A stretch of 49,776 bases of DNA from an uncultured Olsenella sp. Lineage in GTDB: Bacteria; Actinomycetota; Coriobacteriia; Coriobacteriales; Atopobiaceae. Where the stretch lies: assembly GCA_949291295.1 (NCBI GenBank), contig CASEVE010000014.1, positions 1 to 49,776 of the forward strand, read 5' to 3'. Numbering within the stretch: position 1 is the first letter of the stretch; every line of letters begins with the position of its first letter. The position numbers were made by a program, and so were the translations under genes. Below are positions 24,805 through 33,970 of the stretch, one piece after another. Under the pieces are notes generated by a model that worked only from the letters and a program-made list of their open reading frames with translations, did no database searches and had not been told where the DNA came from.

Positions 24805-25755
24805 CTAGGCAGCGGTGATGTTGCCGTCGGCGTCCTTCTTGACCTTCATGTCGGCCATGGGGATGAAGCCCTCCTCCACCACCGTAGCGGCAAAGTCGTC
24901 GGAGAGCATGAACTCGATGAAGGCCTTGGTCACAGGAGCGGTGGAGGCGTCCTCGTCCTCGCGGGTGTACATGTGCTCGTACGCCCAGATGGTGAAGTCG
25001 CCGGACTCGACGTTTTCCTGCGTGGGCTCAACACCGTCGACGGTGAGGGCCTTGATGCCGTCGTTCTCCATGTAGTTGAAGGCAACGTAGGAGATGGAGC
25101 CTGCCGTGGCGGCAACCTGCTCCACGACGGTGCCCGAGGAGTCAACCTCAGCAACGGGGCGGAAGCTGTCCGGGGCAACCTCGCCACCGAGAACGGCGGC
25201 CTCGAAGGTGGCGCGGGTGCCGGAGCCGGCCTCGCGCTGGATGACCTGGATGGCGCCGGCGGTGCCGCCAACCTCGGACCAATCGGTGATCTGGCCGAGG
25301 AAGATGCCCTTGAGCTGGTCGGTGGTGAGGTCGGTGACGTCGACGTCGGCGTTCACGATGGGGCCCATGCCCACGATGCAGACCTGGTTGTCGACGAGAC
25401 CCTCGAGCTGGTCGGCCTCGAGCTTCTCCTCAGCAAAGACGTCGGAGCGGCCAATCTGCACGGAGCCCTCGGCAACCTGCGAGAGGCCCTGGCCGGAGCC
25501 GCCGCCGGAGATGGCGACGGAGACGTCGGGGTTGGCGTCCTGGAAGGCGTCGCGGGCCTTCTCGACGAGCGGCTGGAAGGAGGTGGCGCCGGAGCAGGAG
25601 ATGGAGCCGACGAGCGCGGCGGTCTCGGGGGCGTCACCCTCGGTGGAGTCGGTGGCGGGCTGCTGGGTGTTGCCGCAGGCGGCGAGGCCGGCCACGGCAG
25701 CGGTGGCGCCGAGGGCGCCGAGGAACTGACGACGAGAGAGATCAAAGGTGGACAT
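24805..25755 (-). CDS. pstS: Phosphate-binding lipoprotein PstS
   Basis: The extracytoplasmic phosphate-capture protein of the Pst importer, 316 residues. The signal peptide has a twin-arginine motif (SRRQFLGALG) and ends in the lipobox LAAC near residue 27, so it is a Tat-exported lipoprotein. The mature part has the PstS motifs SGATSFQPL (phosphate-contacting Ser/Thr loop), GSGQGLSQVAEGSVQIGRSDV and REAGSGTRATFE. AAAGGATTC precedes the ATG. It is the first gene of the operon. Confidence 0.96.
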   Translation of the reverse strand: MSTFDLSRRQFLGALGATAAVAGLAACGNTQQPATDSTEGDAPETAALVGSISCSGATSFQPLVEKARDAFQDANPDVSVAISGGGSGQGLSQVAEGSVQIGRSDVFAEEKLEADQLEGLVDNQVCIVGMGPIVNADVDVTDLTTDQLKGIFLGQITDWSEVGGTAGAIQVIQREAGSGTRATFEAAVLGGEVAPDSFRPVAEVDSSGTVVEQVAATAGSISYVAFNYMENDGIKALTVDGVEPTQENVESGDFTIWAYEHMYTREDEDASTAPVTKAFIEFMLSDDFAATVVEEGFIPMADMKVKKDADGNITAA

Positions 25756-25878
25756 GTGAATCCTTTCCCGTGGATTGACCGACTCCCGCAGGGGCCGGCC
25801 GTTTCGACTGGAATCCTACGGGCTTCTCGCCGAGCGATGCGCGGGGTTTGCGATGCATTACGGGAGCCTGACAGCGGC

Positions 25879-25995
25879 TTACGATTGGTTTACAAAGCGC
25901 CTTACAATTGGCGGACGGTTTGTAAGCTCGTGCGTTTTTCGGCTTTACAATTAACTCTGAACTGGCATTTCTCTGTTGGCGGAGCGAGCTTACAA
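25879..25995. promoter_or_regulatory. Cluster of TTACAA repeats, candidate PhoB box of the pst operon
   Basis: TTACGA at 25879, TTACAA at 25890 and TTACAA at 25902 are spaced 11 and 12 bp, the step expected for PhoB-family direct-repeat binding. Further copies are TTGTAA at 25920, TTACAA at 25945 and TTACAA at 25990. They lie about 125-240 bp upstream of the pstS ATG. The true PhoB consensus in this group is not known to me. Confidence 0.5.
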
Positions 25996-26051
25996 AACTG
26001 CGTCCGCACATGTTGCTTGCCAATGGGGGGCCGTGGGGAACCTTTTTCGCT

Positions 26052-26643
26052 GCCGAGAAATGCGGGGTGCTGTACCACACCCACGCCCCGCACGCCGAGA
26101 AATACGGGGTGCCGTACCAAGTCCACGTCCCGCGTGCCGAGAAAACCCGTCTTCTGTACCGAGCCCAAGACCAAGGTGCGACGAGAAGCCGCCCCGCGCG
26201 CCATCGCTTGGCTTCTGCCCCGGCCGTCTGCCGAAAAAAGCGCTCCCGTGTACCACGCCCTCGCCTTGCGCGCCGAGAAAACCGGCCCCTTGTACCAACG
26301 GCCAAGGCCTCGTTGTCCCGCGCTTGGTACAGAGGGCGGCATTCCTCGCCTCTTGCTCTCCTGGCACGGTACAGAGGCCGGCATTTCTCGGCACATCCCC
26401 ACCTAACCTGGTACACTTCACCGCACTTCTCGGCATGCCACCACTCACGCTGGTACAGAGGGCCGCCTTTCTCGGCGCGATTTCCAAATTCTGGTACAGC
26501 AGCCCGTTTTCCTCGGCGCACCGTCGCCCGACCCGGCGCACTCCCAGGCTTTTCTCGGCACAAGAGCATACGTCCTGGTACAGCGAACCACCCTTCTCGG
26601 CATTCCGGCGAACCACCCGGTACACTCCCAGGCTTTTCTCGGC
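26052..26643. repeat. Array 1 of the 25-bp/42-bp-period repeat (6 rightward, 8 leftward units)
   Basis: Rightward units (GCCGAGAAA ... TGTACC) start at 26052, 26094, 26136, 26178 (degenerate), 26230 and 26272. Leftward units (GGTACA ... TTTCTCGGC) start at 26326, 26368, 26410, 26452, 26493, 26535, 26577 and 26619. Each unit is 25 bp and spacers are 16-17 bp, except one of 27 and an inversion gap of 29. It lies between the divergent pst operon and the first ABC exporter operon. Confidence 0.96.
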
Positions 26644-26713
26644 GTTTTGCAAGGTTGGAGCCCCTGCCACGCCGCGGAGAAACCTCTGTTTTGAAGGTGC
26701 CGTGATATTAATC

Positions 26714-26752
26714 GCACGGTACCTTGAAATCTACCGTTCAGCAGCGCAAAAT
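26714..26752 (+). promoter_or_regulatory. Promoter/operator of the first ABC exporter pair
   Basis: GCACGGTACCTTGAAATC followed by TACCGTTC (26714-26739) is nearly the same as 31576-31600 in front of marR. TTGAAA (26724-26729), 17 bases, then CAAAAT (26747-26752) fit -35 and -10 boxes, so the shared motif overlaps the -35. An imperfect palindrome AAGGTGCCGTG ... CACGGTACCTT surrounds 26693-26724. A MarR dimer could bind here. Confidence 0.6.
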
Positions 26753-26775
26753 GACCACTTGTCGAAAGGAGTCAT

Positions 26776-28641
26776 ATGAAGAAAAAGAAGGAAGAAAAGG
26801 GTCTCTCCGGGCGTGAGGTAATCCACACGCTCGGCAAGAGCGTCCGCGAGTTCAAGGGCGCCTCCATCGCCACGCCGATCATCGTCTCGGGCGAGGTTGT
26901 CATGGAAGTCGCAATCCCGTTTGTGACCGCCCAGCTCATCAACTCCATCCAGGCGGGCGCGAGCCTACCCCAGCTGCTCCCCTATGCGGGCATCCTCGTG
27001 GCCATGGCGCTAGCGTCCCTCTGCTTTGGCATCGGAGCCGGCGTCACCTGCAGCCAGGCGAGCTGCGGCCTTGCCATGAACCTGCGCCACGACGTCTTTG
27101 CCGCGGTGCAGCGCTTTAGCTTTGCCAACATCGACCAGTTCTCGTCGAGCTCGCTCGTGACGCGCCTCACCACGGACATCACCAACGTCCAGCTCGCCTA
27201 CATGATGATCATCCGCACCGCCATCCGCTGCCCGTTCCTGCTTCTTGCGGGCATTGTCATGGCCTTCATCATGGCCGGCCCGCTGGCGCTCATTTTTGTG
27301 ATCATCGTGCCGCTTCTGGGCTTTGGCCTCTACAAGGTCGTGCGCACCGTGCACCCCATCTTCCGCTCGGTCTTCCACAAGTACGACGCCCTCAACGAGT
27401 CCATCGAGGAGAACGTCACCGGCATGCGCGACGTCAAGAGCTACGTGCGCCAGGACTATGAGAAGGACAAGTTCGGCCGCGCCGCCAAGGACGTCTGCGC
27501 GGACTTCACCCGCGCCGAGAAGATCCTCGCGCTCAACACGCCGATGATGAACCTCGCCGTGTACACGGTCTTTGCCGTGGTGCTGCAGTTTGGCAGCTAC
27601 CTCATCATCTCCAGCCGGGGCAGCCTGCTGAACGTCGGCCAGCTCTCGGCACTCACCACCTACGGCTTCATGATTCTCATGGCCCTCATGATGGTCTCTA
27701 TGGTCTTTGCCATGATCACGATGGCCCAGGAGAGCGCCGAGCGCATCTGCGAGGTCCTCACCACCGAGCCCACGATCAAGAACCCCGCCCACCCAGAGAC
27801 CGAGATGGTGGACGGCTCGATCGACTTTGACAACGTGACCTTCAAGTACTCCGAGAAGGCCGAGCACCGCGCCCTCGCCGAGATTGACCTGCACATCAAG
27901 AGCGGCGAGACCATTGGCATAATGGGCGGCACGGGATCTGCCAAGACCTCGCTCGTAAACCTCATCAGCCGCCTCTACGACGTCACCGAGGGCTCCGTCA
28001 AGGTGGGCGGCGTGGACGTGCGCGACTACGACCTCGAGTTCCTGCGCAACAACGTGGCCGTGGTGCTGCAGAAAAACGTGCTCTTCTCCGGCACTATCAA
28101 GGAGAACCTGCGCTGGGGCAACCCCGACGCCACCTACGACGAGCTCGTGGAGGTCTGCAAGCTCGCCCAGGCCGACGAGTTCATCCAGCAGCTGCCCAAG
28201 AAGTACGACTACTACATCGAGCAGGGCGGCACCAACGTCTCCGGCGGCCAGAAGCAGCGCCTGTGCATCGCACGCGCCCTGCTCAAGCGCCCCAAGGTTC
28301 TGATTCTCGACGACTCCACCTCCGCCGTGGACACCAAGACCGACGCCCTCATCCGCGAGGGCCTCAAGACCTACCTGCCCGACGCCACCAAGATCATCAT
28401 CGCGCAGCGCACGAGCTCGGTGCAGGACGCCGACCGCATCCTGGTGCTCGACAACGGCCACGTGGCCGGCCTCGGCACCCACGAGGAGCTCATGGAGAGC
28501 TGCCCGTTCTACCGCGACACCTACCTCGCGCAGAACCGCACCAGCCAGGAGGACGCCGGCGAGAAGGACTCGGATGCCAAGAAGGATGCGCCGACCGCGC
28601 CCGTCGCAGCCGCGAAGGGAGGTGAGGCCAATGGCCGCTAG
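26776..28641 (+). CDS. ABC exporter subunit with degenerate ATPase site (pair 1, subunit A)
   Basis: A 621-residue half-transporter: six membrane helices (about residues 20-330), then an ATPase domain. Walker A is GGTGSAKTS, the signature NVSGGQKQRL is intact, but Walker B reads LILDDSTSAVD, with Asp in place of the catalytic Glu, and the H-loop reads IIAQRTSS, with Gln in place of His. That is the pattern of the non-catalytic half of heterodimeric exporters such as BmrC/BmrD or TM287/288. The partner gene overlaps its end by 11 bases. GAAAGGAG precedes the ATG. The likely substrate is a drug, lipid or peptide. Confidence 0.94.
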   Translation: MKKKKEEKGLSGREVIHTLGKSVREFKGASIATPIIVSGEVVMEVAIPFVTAQLINSIQAGASLPQLLPYAGILVAMALASLCFGIGAGVTCSQASCGLAMNLRHDVFAAVQRFSFANIDQFSSSSLVTRLTTDITNVQLAYMMIIRTAIRCPFLLLAGIVMAFIMAGPLALIFVIIVPLLGFGLYKVVRTVHPIFRSVFHKYDALNESIEENVTGMRDVKSYVRQDYEKDKFGRAAKDVCADFTRAEKILALNTPMMNLAVYTVFAVVLQFGSYLIISSRGSLLNVGQLSALTTYGFMILMALMMVSMVFAMITMAQESAERICEVLTTEPTIKNPAHPETEMVDGSIDFDNVTFKYSEKAEHRALAEIDLHIKSGETIGIMGGTGSAKTSLVNLISRLYDVTEGSVKVGGVDVRDYDLEFLRNNVAVVLQKNVLFSGTIKENLRWGNPDATYDELVEVCKLAQADEFIQQLPKKYDYYIEQGGTNVSGGQKQRLCIARALLKRPKVLILDDSTSAVDTKTDALIREGLKTYLPDATKIIIAQRTSSVQDADRILVLDNGHVAGLGTHEELMESCPFYRDTYLAQNRTSQEDAGEKDSDAKKDAPTAPVAAAKGGEANGR

Positions 28642-30655
28642 CAACAACTCCGCCGAGAACATCCTCAAGAACGTGACCGGCTCCAACCAGCCCACCGAGC
28701 CGGAGCGCGAGCCGGAGCGCCAGAACGTCGCCGGCCGCCAGGTCGCCCAGCCCCGCCGCCGCGGGGGCCGCGGCAAGACGCTCGGCCGCCTCATCAAGAT
28801 GCTCTTCTCGTTCTATCCCAAGATGCTGCCGCTCGTGATTCTGTGCATCGTGGTCTCGGCCGTGCTCTCGGCGCTTCCCGCCACGTTCATGCAGCGCACG
28901 CTCGAGATCGTGACCGCCACCTGGGAGAGCGGTGACTGGGGAGCCGTAGCCGGCAGCGTCACCTCGCTCGTGCTCACGCTCGTGGGCATCTACGTGGTCT
29001 CGCTCATCCTCAACTTCACCTGGACCCGCGCGATGGCCATCATCACGCAGGGCTCGCTCGAGAAGTTCCGCGAGAAGCTCTTCGGCCACATGCAGGACCT
29101 GCCGATCAGCTACTTTGACCAGCACCAGCGCGGCGACATCATGAGCCACTACACCAACGACATCGACGCCCTGCGCCAGATGATCGGCCAGTCGCTGCCC
29201 AACATCACGCTCACCTTTGTCACCTGCTGCTCGGTCGTTGCCGTCATGGTCTACTACAGCGTCTGGATGTGCCTGGTCATCGTGGCCGGCGTGCTCTTCA
29301 TGGCCTACATGACCAAGCAGCTCGGCGGCCGCTCCGCGCGCAACTTCGTGGCGCAGCAGAAGGAGATCGGCATCGTGGAAGGCCACGTCGAGGAGGTCAT
29401 GAACGGCCAGCGCGTGGTCAAGGTCTTCTGCCACGAAGAGGCCGCACAGGAGGACTTTGACGTTCGCAACCGCCGTCTTTTTGAGGCAAGCCGCGCCGCG
29501 AACATGTACACCAACACGCTCGGCCCCATCCTCATGAACCTCGGCAACCTCATGTACGTGATCGTGGCCCTGGTGGGCGGCGTGTTCATCGAGGCCGGCG
29601 TGCCCAACCTCTCCATCTCGGGCCTGCCCTTCTCGATTGCCGTCACGGTGCCCTTCCTCAACATGACCAAGCAGTTTGCCGGCCAGATTGGCCAGATCTC
29701 GCAGCAGATCAACTCCGTGGTCATGGGCCTCGCCGGCGCCGAGCGCCTCTTCGAGCTCATGGACGAGCCGGTGGAGCAGGACGAGGGCTACGTTGAGCTT
29801 GTGGCCTGCACCATCGACCGCAACGGCACCGTCGCCGAGTGCGACCGCCGCTCCGAGAACTGGGCCGGCCGCTGGGCGTGGCGCCACCCGCACGGGGACG
29901 GCTCGCTCACCTATACCCCGCTTGCGGGAGACGTTCGCCTCTTTGACGTGGACTTTGCCTACCGTCCCGGCCACACCGTCCTTCACGACGTAAGCGTCTG
30001 GGCAAAGCCCGGCCAGAAGGTCGCCTTCGTGGGCGCCACCGGCGCGGGCAAGACCACGATCACCAACCTCATCAACCGCTTCTACGACATCGAGGACGGC
30101 AAGATCCGCTACGACGGGATCAACATCAACAAGATCAAGAAGAGCGACCTGCGCCGCTCCCTGGGCGTGGTTCTCCAGGACGTGAACCTCTTCACGGGCA
30201 CCGTCATGGACAACATCCGCTTTGGTCGCCTTGACGCAACCGACGACGAGTGCATGGCGGCGGCGCGCCTCGTTGGCGCCGACGGCTTCATCAAGCGCCT
30301 GCCCGAGGGCTACAACACCATGCTCACGGACAACGGCTCCAACCTCTCGCAGGGCCAGCGCCAGCTGATCTCGATCGCACGCTGCGCTGTGGCCGATCCG
30401 CCCGTCATGATCCTCGATGAGGCCACGTCCTCGATCGACACGCACACCGAGGAGATTGTCCAACGCGGCATGGACGCGCTCATGACCGGTCGCACCACGT
30501 TTGTGATCGCACACCGACTCTCCACCGTGCGCAACTCCGACGCAATCATCGTCTTGGACCACGGCCGCATCATCGAGCGCGGCAGCCACGACGAGCTGAT
30601 CGCCAAGAAGGGCACGTACTACCAGCTCTACACGGGAGCCTTCGAGCTGGAGTAA
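28631..30655 (+). CDS. ABC exporter subunit with canonical ATPase site (pair 1, subunit B)
   Basis: A 674-residue half-transporter, the catalytic partner of the preceding gene. After about 75 residues of polar N terminus come six helices and an ATPase domain with Walker A GATGAGKTT, signature NLSQGQRQL, Walker B MILDEATSSID with the Glu, and H-loop VIAHRLS. A Trp-rich insert of about 50 residues (QDEGYVELVACTIDRNG ... WAWRHPHGD) sits between the membrane and ATPase domains, also seen in the second pair. The ATG has GGGAGGTGAGG inside the upstream gene, so the pair is translationally coupled. Confidence 0.94.
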   Translation: MAASNNSAENILKNVTGSNQPTEPEREPERQNVAGRQVAQPRRRGGRGKTLGRLIKMLFSFYPKMLPLVILCIVVSAVLSALPATFMQRTLEIVTATWESGDWGAVAGSVTSLVLTLVGIYVVSLILNFTWTRAMAIITQGSLEKFREKLFGHMQDLPISYFDQHQRGDIMSHYTNDIDALRQMIGQSLPNITLTFVTCCSVVAVMVYYSVWMCLVIVAGVLFMAYMTKQLGGRSARNFVAQQKEIGIVEGHVEEVMNGQRVVKVFCHEEAAQEDFDVRNRRLFEASRAANMYTNTLGPILMNLGNLMYVIVALVGGVFIEAGVPNLSISGLPFSIAVTVPFLNMTKQFAGQIGQISQQINSVVMGLAGAERLFELMDEPVEQDEGYVELVACTIDRNGTVAECDRRSENWAGRWAWRHPHGDGSLTYTPLAGDVRLFDVDFAYRPGHTVLHDVSVWAKPGQKVAFVGATGAGKTTITNLINRFYDIEDGKIRYDGININKIKKSDLRRSLGVVLQDVNLFTGTVMDNIRFGRLDATDDECMAAARLVGADGFIKRLPEGYNTMLTDNGSNLSQGQRQLISIARCAVADPPVMILDEATSSIDTHTEEIVQRGMDALMTGRTTFVIAHRLSTVRNSDAIIVLDHGRIIERGSHDELIAKKGTYYQLYTGAFELE

Positions 30656-30669
30656 CAGGAAGGCATCAC

Positions 30670-30741
30670 AAGGGGCCGGCCCCGGCATTCCGCGAGAAGT
30701 GCGCTACGCGAGACTTCTCTGCGGAACGCCGGGGCCGGCTT
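30670..30741 (+). terminator. Long GC-rich hairpin after exporter pair 1
   Basis: About 29 bases on each side pair with a few bulges (GGGGCCGGCCCCGGC ... GCCGGGGCCGGC, plus TTCCGC/GCGGAA and AGAAGT/ACTTCT), with a loop of about 10 bases. It begins 14 bases past the stop. A T-poor tail (TTCGTTTG) follows. It has a counterpart after exporter pair 2. Confidence 0.75.
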
Positions 30742-30842
30742 CGTTTGTCCCGCTCAACCCGGAGCGGACCTGCGGGCGATCGCTTTGCGGAGCTGACGCG
30801 TGGCGCAGGGTCGCCGTACTTCTCGCATACAGCCGGGCACGA

Positions 30843-31498
30843 GCCGTGATGTGCGGCCTGACATACCACGGAAGCGGGCGCCTGCCGAGAAACGCCGGCG
30901 TGTGTACCAGTGAGATAGCCGCGCCGCCGAGGAATGCCAGCGAGTGTGCCAGCGCAACACAGCCCTCGCCGATAAATCCGGCCTGGCGTACCGCGCCTCA
31001 ATCACTCAAGCCGAGAAATGCCGGAGGCTGTACCACACAAGGCCCGCCAACGCCGAGAAATGCCGACTGCTGTACCGTACGCGTCCTGTCCACGCCGAGA
31101 AAAGCCGGAGGCTGTACCACCCCCACCGCCGCCCGCTGTACACCAGGCGCCATTCCTCGGCCTAGCTCCTAGCTAAACGGTACACTTGGCAGCATTTCTC
31201 GGCTTGATGTCCGACCGGACGGCATGCCCGGCGGCTCTCCCCTACCTGGCTCCCCGTCGAACGGTACACCGGCCACAATTTCTCGGCATAGGGAGAGCGA
31301 ATTTGGTACACCAGGCCGGGTTTCTCGACGGTCTCTCAGCCACGGCAGTACACCCCGGCCAAGCCCCCCCGGCACCGTCCTCGCCCCCGTGGTACACCGG
31401 GTCGGATTTCTCGGCGCATGCCGGACCAAACGGTACGATCGTCCGGTTTTCTCGACAGCCGTCCTTGAGCGCCAACGCAGTGCCGAGTTCTTCTCGCG
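30843..31498. repeat. Array 2 of the 25-bp/42-bp-period repeat (7 rightward, 9 leftward units)
   Basis: Rightward units start at 30843 (degenerate), 30884, 30926, 30968, 31010, 31052 and 31094. Leftward units start at 31137, 31179, 31221 (degenerate), 31263, 31305, 31347 (degenerate), 31391, 31432 and 31474 (degenerate). Degenerate units stay in register, so the period survives where the sequence has decayed. The inversion gap is 18 bp. It lies between exporter pair 1 and marR. The 100 bases before it (30742-30842) show nothing I can name. Confidence 0.95.
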
Positions 31499-31575
31499 CG
31501 TTTTCTAGAACCCGGCACAAAGAGTGGGCTTCTTTGCAGAAAACACCACGTGTCGCGCAGTGCCATGAGAAAATA

Positions 31576-31614
31576 GCATGGTACCTTGACATCACCGTTC
31601 GTCGGCTTCAGAGT
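31576..31614 (+). promoter_or_regulatory. Promoter/operator of the marR-exporter operon
   Basis: GCATGGTACCTTGACATC followed by ACCGTTC (31576-31600) matches the motif before exporter pair 1. TTGACA (31586-31591) is a perfect -35; CAGAGT (31609-31614) is 17 bases away as a weak -10. The gene's GTG start is at 31662. Auto-control by the MarR protein is likely. Confidence 0.6.
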
Positions 31615-31661
31615 AGGGTGCGAACATATTTTCAGAAATGGAGAGCGGAAAGGAGACCACC

Positions 31662-32117
31662 GTGTGCGACAAGGGCGAAACGCCCAGCAAAGAGATGCGC
31701 ATCATGCGCAACTTTGGCTACTTTGGCTATTACCTCCACATGCACTGGGGCGGCCGCAACGGCAAGCAGCACATCCTCGTGGAGCTGCTCGCCCATGACG
31801 GCGAGATGACGCAGCGCGACCTGCAGGAGGCGTCGTGCATCACGTCGGCCTCGCTCTCGGAGGTCATCGCCAAGCTCGAGGCCGAGGGGCTCGTCACGCG
31901 CGAGCGCTCGGAGACAGATCGCCGCCAGCTCACCGTGACGCTCACTCCCGAGGGCGAGCACAAGGCGCACGAGGTCATTCGCACCCGTGCGGAGTTTGAG
32001 AAGCGCGCGTTCGACTGTCTGAGCGAAGACGAGAAGAGCGAGCTCGTAGCCGTGCTCGACCGCCTCGCAGCGCGCTGGATGGAGCTGGAGAAGGACAAGA
32101 AGGGAGATGAGCGATGA
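31662..32117 (+). CDS. MarR-family transcriptional regulator
   Basis: A 151-residue winged-helix repressor. The HTH spans the run MTQRDLQEASCITSASLSEVIAKLEAEGLV, followed by the wing RERSETDRRQLTVTLTPEG, which is characteristic of MarR. The GTG at 31662 is chosen over an ATG at 31638 because GGAAAGGAG lies just upstream of the GTG while the ATG has no site. The stop overlaps the next gene's ATG (ATGA, 32114-32117), so regulator and exporter are coupled. It probably represses its own operon, and perhaps pair 1, through the shared promoter motif. Confidence 0.93.
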   Translation: MCDKGETPSKEMRIMRNFGYFGYYLHMHWGGRNGKQHILVELLAHDGEMTQRDLQEASCITSASLSEVIAKLEAEGLVTRERSETDRRQLTVTLTPEGEHKAHEVIRTRAEFEKRAFDCLSEDEKSELVAVLDRLAARWMELEKDKKGDER

Positions 32118-33970
32118 GCCTGCTTCCACAGAAGCCCGTCGTCGACCAGGAATTTGTGAAGACCGCCGCGCACGTGGGCTACGGGTCCGTAGGCCGCAAG
32201 CTCATGCAGAGCGTGCGCGAGTACAAGCGCTCCGCCGTGGTCACTCCCCTGCTCGTCCTCGGCGAGGTTGTCTTTGAGGTCATGATTCCGCTTCTCACGG
32301 CAGACCTCATCGACGCCATCAAGGCGGGCGCCGACCTCAACCAGATTCTCACCACCGGTGGCATCCTCGCCCTCATGGCGCTCGTCTCGCTCGCCTTTGG
32401 CGCCGCGGCGGGACTCACCTGCGCGAAGGCCTCCACCGGCTTTGCGAAGAACCTGCGCAAGGACATGTTCTACAACATCCAGACCTTCTCGTTTGCCGTG
32501 ATCGACCGCTTCTCGAGCTCCTCGCTCGTGACGCGCATCACCACCGACGTCATGAACGTCCAGATGGCCTACATGATGCTCATCCGCACCGCCATCCGCT
32601 CACCGTTCATGCTGGTGCTTGCCTTCATTGCGGCCTACAGCATGGCGGGTTGGCTCGCGCTCGTCTTTGTGGTCATCATCCCGGTGCTGGCGCTTGCGCT
32701 TCTCACGGTGATCCGCAAGGTCGTGCCGGTGTTCCGTCGCATCTTCCGCAAGTACGACGCCCTGAACGAGCGCGCCGAGGAGAACCTTTCCGGCATCCGC
32801 GTGGTCAAGTCCTACGTGCGCGAGGACTACGAGAAGCAGAAGTACGAGCGCGCCGCCACCGAGGTCCAAAACGACTTCACCTACGCAGAGCGCATCCTCG
32901 CCCTCAACGCGCCGATCATGAACTTCTGCGTCTACACGGTCATGGTCTTCGTGATCTACGCGGGCTCCTACGCCATCGTGTCCTCGCGCGGCGAGCTGCT
33001 CGACGTGGGCCAGTTCTCGTCGCTCATCACCTATGGCTTCATGATGCTCATGCAGCTCATGATGCTCTCGATGATCTTTGCCCAGGTTGTCATGTCCGAG
33101 GAGAACGCGCGGCGCATCTATGAGGTCCTCGACGCCAAAACCACCATCGACCAGCCCGAAAACGCCGTGACCGAGGTTGCGGACGGCTCGATCGACTTTG
33201 ATGGCGTGGGCTTCTCCTACAGCGGCGACAAGAACCGCGAGGCCCTGAGGGACATCGACCTGCACATCAAGAGCGGCGAGGTCATCGGCGTCATTGGCTC
33301 GACGGGCTCGGCCAAGTCCTCGCTCGTCCAGCTCATCCCACGCCTCTACGACGTCACCGAGGGGTCGGTGCGCGTGGGCGGGCGCGACGTGCGCGAGTAT
33401 GATCTCGAGACCCTGCGCGACGCTGTGGCCATGGTCCTGCAGAAGAACGTGCTCTTCAGCGGCACCATCGCCGAGAACCTGCGCTGGGGCAACGAGCACG
33501 CCACCGACGAGGAGGTCATCGAGGCGGCGCGCCTGGCGCAGGCCGACGAGTTTGTCCAGACCTTCCCCAACAAGTACGACACCTACATCGAGCAGGGCGG
33601 CACCAACGTCTCCGGCGGCCAGAAGCAGCGCCTGTGCATCGCGCGCGCCCTGCTCAAGAAGCCCAAGATTCTCATCCTGGACGACTCCACCTCCGCCGTG
33701 GACACCAAGACCGACCGCCTCATCCGCGAGGGCTTCAAGAACTACCTGCCCGAGACCACCAAGATCATCATCGCGCAGCGCACCTCGAGCGTTGAGGACG
33801 CCGACCGCATCGTGGTCATGGACGCAGGCACCATCAACGACATAGGCACCCACGAGGAGCTGCTGCGCAGAAACGCCATCTACCGCGAGGTCTACCTCTC
33901 GCAGAACAAGCAGAGCCACGATGAGCGCGAGCTCGACGAGCTGGAGGTGAGCGCCAATGAGCGCCAGTAA
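32114..33970 (+). CDS. ABC exporter subunit with degenerate ATPase site (pair 2, subunit A)
   Basis: A 618-residue half-transporter, a close paralogue of the pair 1 subunit A. Walker A is GSTGSAKSS, the signature NVSGGQKQRL is intact, Walker B is LILDDSTSAVD (Asp for Glu) and the H-loop is IIAQRTSS (Gln for His). Six helices precede the ATPase. The degenerate site again marks the non-catalytic half of a heterodimer. The start is ATGA-coupled to marR. Confidence 0.94.
   Translation: MSLLPQKPVVDQEFVKTAAHVGYGSVGRKLMQSVREYKRSAVVTPLLVLGEVVFEVMIPLLTADLIDAIKAGADLNQILTTGGILALMALVSLAFGAAAGLTCAKASTGFAKNLRKDMFYNIQTFSFAVIDRFSSSSLVTRITTDVMNVQMAYMMLIRTAIRSPFMLVLAFIAAYSMAGWLALVFVVIIPVLALALLTVIRKVVPVFRRIFRKYDALNERAEENLSGIRVVKSYVREDYEKQKYERAATEVQNDFTYAERILALNAPIMNFCVYTVMVFVIYAGSYAIVSSRGELLDVGQFSSLITYGFMMLMQLMMLSMIFAQVVMSEENARRIYEVLDAKTTIDQPENAVTEVADGSIDFDGVGFSYSGDKNREALRDIDLHIKSGEVIGVIGSTGSAKSSLVQLIPRLYDVTEGSVRVGGRDVREYDLETLRDAVAMVLQKNVLFSGTIAENLRWGNEHATDEEVIEAARLAQADEFVQTFPNKYDTYIEQGGTNVSGGQKQRLCIARALLKKPKILILDDSTSAVDTKTDRLIREGFKNYLPETTKIIIAQRTSSVEDADRIVVMDAGTINDIGTHEELLRRNAIYREVYLSQNKQSHDERELDELEVSANERQ

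Noticed and set aside
23689..26406. 905-codon plus-strand frame opposite pstA, pstC and pstS
   Set aside because: It is antisense to well-supported phosphate genes, runs into repeat array 1 and has no recognisable domain. Such long antisense frames are common in high-GC DNA.
26052..26643. CRISPR array
   Set aside because: Regular repeats with variable spacers look CRISPR-like, but spacers are only about 17 bp, the repeat has a variable centre, the two halves are inverted, spacers resemble each other, and no cas gene is present.
28490..30688. 732-codon minus-strand frame opposite the exporter gene
   Set aside because: It mirrors the codon bias of the real plus-strand ABC gene, with His/Val/Asp-rich low-complexity translation and no family motif.
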